A DNA stretch of 8,811 bases from Gammaproteobacteria bacterium (GTDB lineage Bacteria > Pseudomonadota > Gammaproteobacteria > Steroidobacterales > Steroidobacteraceae). Below the pieces are notes generated by a model that saw only the letters and a list, made by a program, of their open reading frames with translations, did not search any database and had not been told where the DNA came from. Shown in pieces: positions 4,674 through 8,811 of this stretch (the first letter of the stretch is position 1; each line of letters starts with the position of its first letter). A program made the position numbers and the translations under genes. The stretch lies in the NCBI GenBank assembly GCA_005877705.1, contig VBNY01000186.1:1-8811 (forward strand), given 5' to 3'.

Positions 4674-5900
4674 ATGCAAGGCAAGCGCATCCTGCTCGGC
4701 GTGACGGGCGGCATTGCCGCCTACAAAAGCCCGGACCTTGTCCGGCGGCTGCGCGAGCGTGGAGCGGAAGTTCAGGTCGTGATGACGGCCGCTGCGCGCG
4801 AGTTCGTGACACCGATGACATTCCAGGCCGTATCGGGTCGGCCGGTGCGGACCGAGCTGTGGGACGCGGCCGCCGAAGCCGCGATGGGTCATATCGAGCT
4901 GGCGCGCTGGGCCGAGGTCGTGCTGATCGCGCCGGCGAGCGCGGATTTTCTCGCGCGCCTCGCTACCGGGCAGGCGGATGACCTGCTGGCAACCCTGTGT
5001 CTCGCGACCGAGGCGCCGATCGCCGTGGCACCCGCAATGAATCACATCATGTGGGCCAATGCCGCCACGCGCGCGAATGTCGCGACGCTGCAGCAGCGCG
5101 GTGTGCAGGTATTAGGCCCTGCCGAGGGAGATCAAGCCTGCGGTGAAGTTGGAGAGGGTCGAATGCTCGAGCCGCTGGAGCTCGTCGATCGCGTGGCGAC
5201 ACTGTTGGTCGGAGGGGGTCCGCTGCAGGGGCGGCGCGTGCTGATCACGGCCGGACCAACGCGCGAACGGATCGATCCGGTGCGCTTCATCAGCAACCGC
5301 AGCTCCGGGAAGATGGGCTTTGCCGTTGCGCAGGCGGCACGCGAGGCGGGCGCCGAAGTCGTCCTGGTCAGCGGTCCGGTCGGCCTGCCGACGCCACCGG
5401 GCGTACGGCGGGTGGACGTCGAGAGCGCCGAGGACATGTTGACCGCGGTGCTGCGCGAGGTGGAGGGGACGGACATCTTCATCTCCACTGCCGCAGTTGC
5501 AGACTATCGGCCGGCGAGCGCCGCGGCTCAGAAGATCAAGAAGACAACCGACACCATGGATCTGTGCATGGAGCGCACCACGGACGTGCTGGCCACCGTG
5601 GCCGCGCGCCCCGATCGGCCCTTTGTCGTGGGTTTCGCGGCCGAGACCGAGTCGGTGGAGCAGAATGCGCGAGCCAAGCTCCTGAAGAAGAATCTCGACC
5701 TGATCGCCGCGAACGAAGTGCGTCACGACAAGGCTTTCGAGTGCGAGGAGAACCAACTCGTCGTGCTGTGGCGCAATGGCCGCCGCGACCTTGGCAAGGC
5801 GTCCAAGCTCACGCTCGCCAGAGCGCTCGTGGCTCACATTGCGGAATCGTTCGCGGCGGCACACAAGGGCGCGGCTCAGCGCGGCACGGCACTCGGCTAG
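4674..5900 (+). CDS. coaBC: Bifunctional phosphopantothenoylcysteine decarboxylase / phosphopantothenate-cysteine ligase
   Basis: This enzyme joins cysteine to 4'-phosphopantothenate (CoaB, CTP-dependent) and decarboxylates the product (CoaC, FMN-dependent) to 4'-phosphopantetheine. The 408-residue length matches E. coli (406). CoaC, residues ~1-180: LGVTGGIAAYKSPDLVRRL, catalytic His73 in MGHIEL, Asn123 in APAMN and Cys156 in QACGEVGEGRM. CoaB, ~185-395: LITAGPTRERIDPVR, Asn208 in ISNRSSGKMGFA, and Lys287 in KIKK. All sit at a constant offset of two from the E. coli catalytic residues His75, Asn125, Cys158, Asn210 and Lys289. The ATG at 4674 gives the family N-terminus (MQGKRILLGVTGGIAAYK). 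An in-frame GTG at 4656 is possible but less likely. coaBC is co-directional with dut, which follows almost directly, and works in the same pathway as coaD of this window. Confidence 0.98.
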   Translation: MQGKRILLGVTGGIAAYKSPDLVRRLRERGAEVQVVMTAAAREFVTPMTFQAVSGRPVRTELWDAAAEAAMGHIELARWAEVVLIAPASADFLARLATGQADDLLATLCLATEAPIAVAPAMNHIMWANAATRANVATLQQRGVQVLGPAEGDQACGEVGEGRMLEPLELVDRVATLLVGGGPLQGRRVLITAGPTRERIDPVRFISNRSSGKMGFAVAQAAREAGAEVVLVSGPVGLPTPPGVRRVDVESAEDMLTAVLREVEGTDIFISTAAVADYRPASAAAQKIKKTTDTMDLCMERTTDVLATVAARPDRPFVVGFAAETESVEQNARAKLLKKNLDLIAANEVRHDKAFECEENQLVVLWRNGRRDLGKASKLTLARALVAHIAESFAAAHKGAAQRGTALG

Positions 5901-5906
5901 GTGAAG

Positions 5907-6377
5907 ATGAATCAGACCACTCGCCGCGCGCTCAAGGTGCGGATTCTCGATGCGCGTGTCGGCAAGGAATTTCCGCTGCCTGCGTACGCAACCGCAGGCT
6001 CCGCGGGGCTCGATCTGCGCGCGTGTCTCGAAACGCCGCTCGCGCTCGAGCCGGGCCGCGCCGAGCTGATCCCGACCGGGCTTGCGATCTATGTGCAGGA
6101 TCCCCATCTGGCCGCAGTCATCCTGCCGCGCTCCGGCCTCGGCCACAAGCACGGTATCGTGTTGGGCAACCTGGTCGGGCTCATCGACTCGGACTACCAG
6201 GGTCAGCTGATGGTGTCCTGCTGGAACCGCGGCCGCGAGCCGTTCACCATTCGCCCCGGGGAGCGGATCGCGCAGCTCGTCGTCGTGCCCGTCGTGCAGG
6301 TCGAGCTGGATATCGTCGAGGATTTTGCCGGCACCGCGCGCGGGGGCGGCGGGTTCGGGCATTCCGGCCAGCATTAG
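5907..6377 (+). CDS. dut: Deoxyuridine 5'-triphosphate nucleotidohydrolase (dUTPase)
   Basis: Dut hydrolyses dUTP to dUMP and pyrophosphate, keeping uracil out of DNA and feeding thymidylate synthesis. It is a homotrimer. All five motifs are present in the 156-residue product: I AGSAGLDLRA (30-39), II PRSGLG (74-79), III GLIDSDYQGQL (91-101) with catalytic Asp94, IV RIAQLVVVPV (120-129) and V GGGGFGHSG (146-154), the flexible C-terminal arm that closes the active site. The ATG at 5907 lies 6 bases after the coaBC stop, and AGGTGA overlapping that stop can act as Shine-Dalgarno, though the spacing is short. A GTG at 5901 directly after the stop is the alternative and would add two residues. 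It is clearly co-transcribed with coaBC. In E. coli slmA follows dut; here an unrelated gene on the other strand does. Confidence 0.98.
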   Translation: MNQTTRRALKVRILDARVGKEFPLPAYATAGSAGLDLRACLETPLALEPGRAELIPTGLAIYVQDPHLAAVILPRSGLGHKHGIVLGNLVGLIDSDYQGQLMVSCWNRGREPFTIRPGERIAQLVVVPVVQVELDIVEDFAGTARGGGGFGHSGQH

Positions 6378-6378
6378 G

Positions 6379-6392
6379 GGCCGCTTTCGGCC
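6379..6392. terminator. Small hairpin between the convergent dut and DUF4124 genes
   Basis: GGCCG-CTTT-CGGCC forms a 5-bp GC stem with a 4-base loop in the 23-bp gap between the two stops. It lacks a T run on either strand, so it may act only as a weak bidirectional terminator or a 3' end stabiliser. Confidence 0.35.
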
Positions 6393-6400
6393 GATAAGAA

Positions 6401-7063
6401 CTACCGCGAGTGGACGTCGCGCAGCTCGCGATAACGCTCGATATCCGCCTGGAATTGCGCCCGCAGCGCAGACTCCTCCTCGCCCTTGGCGGTCAGCACG
6501 GCGCTCTGCGTGCGCATCTCGTTGAGCGTGCGGACCAGATCCTCGGCGAGGTCATCGGGCATGCGACGGGCCTCCGGGCGCGAGCTGTAGGGTTTGAACA
6601 GCATCGCGCGCGTCTGCAGCGCTGTCAGGCGCGAGTGCAGGTTGTCCACGTACTGCTCCGCGGCCAACCGTTGGCCCTTCAACTGATCGAGGCGCACATC
6701 GCGCAGTGCCTCGATGTCCTTGACCGACGTGTAGGTCGTGACCAGAAAGCTGTCGTGCTGTTTGCGCTTGATCATTCCCTGCTGCGTACGAGCGTCGGCC
6801 GCGAGCTGCTCGGGCGTCTTCTGCGCCTCGGTACGGCTGATCTCAACTCCCTGGCTGTTGAGAACTGCGCGCTCCTTCTCCACGTACTGGGGCGGAATGC
6901 TGTCGCCGTAGTGCACCACTCCGTGCTCATCGACCCACCGATAGGCAACGCCCCCTTTGCCAGTCGGAACCCTCGCGGTGTTGGCCGCGTTGGCACCGGC
7001 GGGCGCGAGCCCGGCGAGCGCGAGCAGGAGACCGAAGACCAGAGGCGGCGCTGGCGCAGACAT
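6401..7063 (-). CDS. Exported DUF4124-domain protein, function unknown
   Basis: The 220-residue product has a Sec-type signal peptide: a hydrophobic core VFGLLLALAGLA (9-20) and a probable cleavage after ANA near residue 26, so it is expected in the periplasm. Residues ~39-60 hold the DUF4124 core AYRWVDEHGVVHYGDSIPP, a short domain common in proteobacterial envelope proteins. Residues ~75-220 are charged, Gln/Leu-rich and probably helical or coiled-coil, with no recognisable enzyme motif and no cysteine. The start at 7063 is preferred because AGAGGATGAG lies just upstream. An in-frame ATG at 7075 would add four residues but has GAGAGG abutting it with no spacing. It follows pyrE on the same strand after 68 bp. 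In that gap TTGCCA (7123-7128) and GAAGAT (7100-7105), 17 bp apart, could be a weak promoter of its own. It occupies the place of slmA in E. coli but is not related to it. Confidence 0.85.
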   Translation of the reverse strand: MSAPAPPLVFGLLLALAGLAPAGANAANTARVPTGKGGVAYRWVDEHGVVHYGDSIPPQYVEKERAVLNSQGVEISRTEAQKTPEQLAADARTQQGMIKRKQHDSFLVTTYTSVKDIEALRDVRLDQLKGQRLAAEQYVDNLHSRLTALQTRAMLFKPYSSRPEARRMPDDLAEDLVRTLNEMRTQSAVLTAKGEEESALRAQFQADIERYRELRDVHSR

Positions 7064-7131
7064 GCTTGAACTCATCCTCTCGCAGTTGAGCAAACCCACA
7101 TCTTCTGACTGAGCGCGGCGCCTGGCAAGGG

Positions 7132-7791
7132 TCAGCCGACGCCGTAGCGTTCTCGGTAGGCCTGCAGCGATGCGAGCTGGTGCTCTGCAATGCGGGGCCG
7201 CCCGCCGACGGGCCGCGACAGCGCCTCGATCAGGTCCGCAAGTGTGACGATGCTCACACATTTGAGGCCGTACGCCTCCTCGAGCTCCTGGACTGCAGTG
7301 AGCGAGCCCTGGCCGCGCTCCTGACGATCGAGCGCGAGCGCCACCGCGACCGGTAGCGCTGCAGCGCCGCGGATGATCTCGAGCGACTCGCGCACCGCGG
7401 TTCCCGCGGTAATCACGTCGTCGACCACGAGCACGCGGTCGCGCAGAGGGCTGCCGACAACACGGCCGCCCTCGCCGTGATCCTTGGTCTCCTTGCGGTT
7501 GAATGCATAGGGCACGTTGCGGTGGTGGTGCTCCGAGAAGGCGACGGCGGTCGCCGTGGCGAGCGGGATGCCTTTGTAGGCCGGCCCGAAGATCATGTCG
7601 AACTCGATGCCGGAACGGACAATGGCCGCCGCGTAACAGCGGCCCAGGACGGCCGCCGCCTCGCCGTCGCTGAACAGTCCGGCGTTGAAGAAGTAAGGGC
7701 TCTCGCGGCCGGATTTCAGCTTGAAATGGCCGAAGCGCAACGCCTCGCGCGCCAGGGCGAGGTCGACGAACGTCAGCTGGTATTGCTGCAT
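7132..7791 (-). CDS. pyrE: Orotate phosphoribosyltransferase
   Basis: PyrE joins orotate to PRPP to give orotidine 5'-monophosphate, the fifth step of de novo pyrimidine synthesis, acting as a dimer. The 219-residue product (E. coli 213) shows FKLKSGRESPYFFNAG (23-38), FGPAYKGIPLA (68-78), the flexible catalytic loop with NRKETKDHGEGG (98-109) and the PRPP-binding motif VLVVDDVITAGTA (120-132). The ATG at 7791 matches the family start (MQQYQLTFVDLAL). Longer starts would run through the divergent nuclease gene. The start codon is only 16 bp from that of the nuclease gene. No clear Shine-Dalgarno exists: the nearest AGG is 12 bases upstream. The -35-like TTGACG (7822-7827, minus strand) lies inside the nuclease gene and would imply a very short leader. 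The pyrE neighbourhood with dut and coaBC is the conserved gammaproteobacterial one. Confidence 0.97.
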   Translation of the reverse strand: MQQYQLTFVDLALAREALRFGHFKLKSGRESPYFFNAGLFSDGEAAAVLGRCYAAAIVRSGIEFDMIFGPAYKGIPLATATAVAFSEHHHRNVPYAFNRKETKDHGEGGRVVGSPLRDRVLVVDDVITAGTAVRESLEIIRGAAALPVAVALALDRQERGQGSLTAVQELEEAYGLKCVSIVTLADLIEALSRPVGGRPRIAEHQLASLQAYRERYGVG

Positions 7792-7801
7792 ATCATATGA
7801 T
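7792..7801. promoter_or_regulatory. Perfect 10-bp palindrome in the 16-bp pyrE/xth gap
   Basis: ATCATATGAT is its own reverse complement and fills most of the gap between the two divergent start codons, abutting the pyrE ATG. It also contains -10-like hexamers in both directions (TATCAT from 7791 on the plus strand, TATGAT on the minus strand). It could be an operator or a shared core promoter; I recognise no known regulator motif. Confidence 0.35.
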
Positions 7802-7807
7802 TGCCTG

Positions 7808-8575
7808 ATGCGCCTCATCACCGTCAATGTCTGCGGCATCCGCTCCGCCGCCGCCAAGGGGTTGTTCCGGTGGCTTGCCCGGCAAAAAGCCGACTTCATC
7901 TGTCTGCAGGAGACCAAGTGCCACGTACATCAGCTCGCCGAGCATGATGTCGAGCTGCGCGGCTATCAGAGCTTTTTCTGCGACGCCGAGCGCAAGGGAT
8001 ATGCGGGCGTGGCGCTCTACACTCGCCACCCGCCGGATGAGGTGATCCGCGGATTCGGGGTTCCCGAGTTCGACCGCGAGGGCCGTTATCTGGAGGCGCG
8101 GTTTGGCGACCTCTCGATCGTGTCGCTGTACCTGCCTTCGGGCTCTGCGGGGCCGCAGCGGCAGGCCGCAAAGTTCCGCTTTCTCGCCGCCTTCATGCCG
8201 TTTCTGCAGCGGCTGCGGCGCACCCGGCGGCGCTACATCCTGAGCGGCGATTGGAACATCGCGCACCGGCCCATCGATCTCAAAAACTGGAAGTCGAATC
8301 AGAAGAACTCCGGCTTCCTGCCCGAGGAGCGCGCGTGGCTGGACCGGCTGTTCGGGCCCGTGGGCTACGTGGATGCGTTCCGCGAGGTGAATCAGCAGCC
8401 CGACCAATACACCTGGTGGTCGAACCGCGGCCAGGCGCGCGCCAAAAACGTGGGATGGCGCATCGATTATCAGATTGTCAGCGGGGCGCTCGCCGGCGCC
8501 GCGCGCGCTGCCACCATCTATAAGGAGCGGCGCTTCTCCGATCACGCGCCGCTCACCATGGACTACGATCTTTGA
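7808..8575 (+). CDS. Exodeoxyribonuclease III family protein, Crc-like but with a complete active site
   Basis: A 255-residue member of the endonuclease/exonuclease/phosphatase family. It starts MRLITVNVCGIRSAAAKG, and both sequence and position beside pyrE recall Pseudomonas Crc, the catabolite repression protein. Unlike Crc, every ExoIII catalytic position is filled: Asn7, Glu35 in LQETK, Tyr108 in LYLPSG, Asp148 and Asn150 in SGDWN, Asp220 in GWRIDYQ, and Asp245-His246 in FSDHAPL (E. coli Asn7, Glu34, Tyr109, Asp151, Asn153, Asp229, Asp258, His259). It should therefore be an active Mg-dependent AP endonuclease/3'-exonuclease rather than a purely regulatory protein. The segments DLKNW, ERAWLDRLFG and GYVDAFREVN are shared with both subfamilies. 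The ATG at 7808 has no visible Shine-Dalgarno. The stop overlaps the start of the next gene. xthA or an exoA-like name would fit; a symbol is withheld because of the Crc ambiguity. Confidence 0.92.
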   Translation: MRLITVNVCGIRSAAAKGLFRWLARQKADFICLQETKCHVHQLAEHDVELRGYQSFFCDAERKGYAGVALYTRHPPDEVIRGFGVPEFDREGRYLEARFGDLSIVSLYLPSGSAGPQRQAAKFRFLAAFMPFLQRLRRTRRRYILSGDWNIAHRPIDLKNWKSNQKNSGFLPEERAWLDRLFGPVGYVDAFREVNQQPDQYTWWSNRGQARAKNVGWRIDYQIVSGALAGAARAATIYKERRFSDHAPLTMDYDL

Positions 8576-8811
8576 GCGGCGACTCGGGTACGCCGCCGCA
8601 GAACGCTGCGGGTAGAAGCTGGCTCGGCGCCTGGCGTGTCTATGCGCAGCCGCGCGTGCGCTCGATGTTGTTTCTAGGATTCTCCGCCGGGCTGCCGTTT
8701 TACCTGGTATTCGCGACGCTGTCCGCCTGGCTGCGCCAAGCGGGCGTCGAGCGTTCGACCATCGGCATGCTGGCGTGGGTTGGCATTGTCTACTCGATCA
8801 AATTTCTGTGG
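8572..8811 (+). CDS. AmpG-like major facilitator permease, 3' end cut by the window
   Basis: AmpG imports anhydromuropeptides released during cell-wall recycling across the inner membrane. The 80 visible codons read, after a polar start, LGAWRVYAQPRVRSMLFLGFS, then AGLPFYLVFATLSAWLRQAG, then a second hydrophobic segment (STIGMLAWVGIVYSIKFLW). This follows the E. coli AmpG start closely (QQPRSAILLILGFASGLPLALTSGTLQAW, then TIGFFSLVGQAYVFKFLW). Two membrane helices are evident. No in-frame ATG precedes the homology. The TTG at 8572 overlaps the nuclease stop (TTGA) and gives a 20-residue polar leader, which I take as the start. The overlap suggests co-transcription and translational coupling with the nuclease gene. 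The rest of the gene lies beyond base 8811. Related MFS peptide or acetyl-CoA transporters are less likely. Confidence 0.85.
   Translation, partial: MSGDSGTPPQNAAGRSWLGAWRVYAQPRVRSMLFLGFSAGLPFYLVFATLSAWLRQAGVERSTIGMLAWVGIVYSIKFLW

Noticed and set aside
3822..5045. 407-codon open frame on the minus strand covering radC and the start of coaBC
   Set aside because: It is a shadow in another frame of radC and coaBC, both of which have full family motifs. The translation is Arg/Ala-rich with no recognisable domain, as expected in GC-rich DNA.
5112..6374. 420-codon minus-strand open frame opposite coaBC and dut
   Set aside because: It lies wholly antisense to two well-supported enzymes and shows no domain; long antisense frames are common at this GC content.
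7793..8545. 250-codon minus-strand frame that could extend pyrE-side transcription
   Set aside because: It lies antisense to the nuclease gene, which has a complete active site; the translation is low-information.
1..8811. CRISPR array, tRNA, rRNA, transposase or phage gene
   Set aside because: No regularly spaced repeats, no cloverleaf-like segments noticed, and no integrase or transposase motifs in any supported reading frame. All long stretches are accounted for by housekeeping genes.

Overview
This is a GC-rich, gene-dense bacterial chromosome segment, almost certainly from a gammaproteobacterium. The block mutM-rpmG-rpmB-radC-coaBC-dut-...-pyrE, with coaD just outside it, is the conserved order known from E. 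coli (coaD-mutM-rpmG-rpmB-radC-coaBC-dut-slmA-pyrE). The proteins also resemble their gammaproteobacterial counterparts closely. A Crc/ExoIII-type gene beside pyrE recalls Pseudomonas. I cannot name a genus. I see no tRNA, rRNA, insertion sequence, phage gene or CRISPR array.

Layout. 1-1432 (+): the 3' part of rsmD, then coaD, then a TIGR03067-like protein of unknown function, joined by a 4-bp and an 8-bp overlap, so probably one operon. 1398-3071 (-): mutM followed by an AlkA-like DNA glycosylase with a long Lys/Arg-rich tail; its end overlaps the TIGR03067 gene tail to tail. 3153-3572 (-): rpmB-rpmG with a good sigma70-type promoter upstream and an intrinsic terminator downstream. That terminator runs into the mutM translation start. 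3830-4504 (-): radC, followed by two hairpins. 4505-4673: a divergent control region with a G-quadruplex-type motif, an 8-bp tandem repeat and a candidate coaBC promoter. 4674-6377 (+): coaBC-dut. 6401-7063 (-): an exported DUF4124 protein. 7132-7791 (-): pyrE. 7808-8575 (+): an ExoIII/Crc-family gene starting only 16 bp from pyrE and divergent from it. 8572-8811 (+): the start of an AmpG-like permease, cut by the window edge.

The genes serve housekeeping roles. coaBC and coaD supply three of the steps from pantothenate to coenzyme A. dut and pyrE serve pyrimidine nucleotide metabolism. rpmB, rpmG and rsmD serve the ribosome. mutM, the AlkA-like glycosylase, the ExoIII homologue and dut together cover prevention, excision and AP-site steps of base-excision repair. 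Relative to E. coli, two genes (TIGR03067 and the glycosylase) sit between coaD and mutM, and slmA is missing between dut and pyrE, where a DUF4124 gene lies instead.

I did not find a new multi-gene defence or mobile system. The points most worth checking are the basic tail of the glycosylase, the catalytically complete Crc-like nuclease beside pyrE, the terminator/start overlap at mutM, and the small inverted repeats around radC and between pyrE and the nuclease gene.
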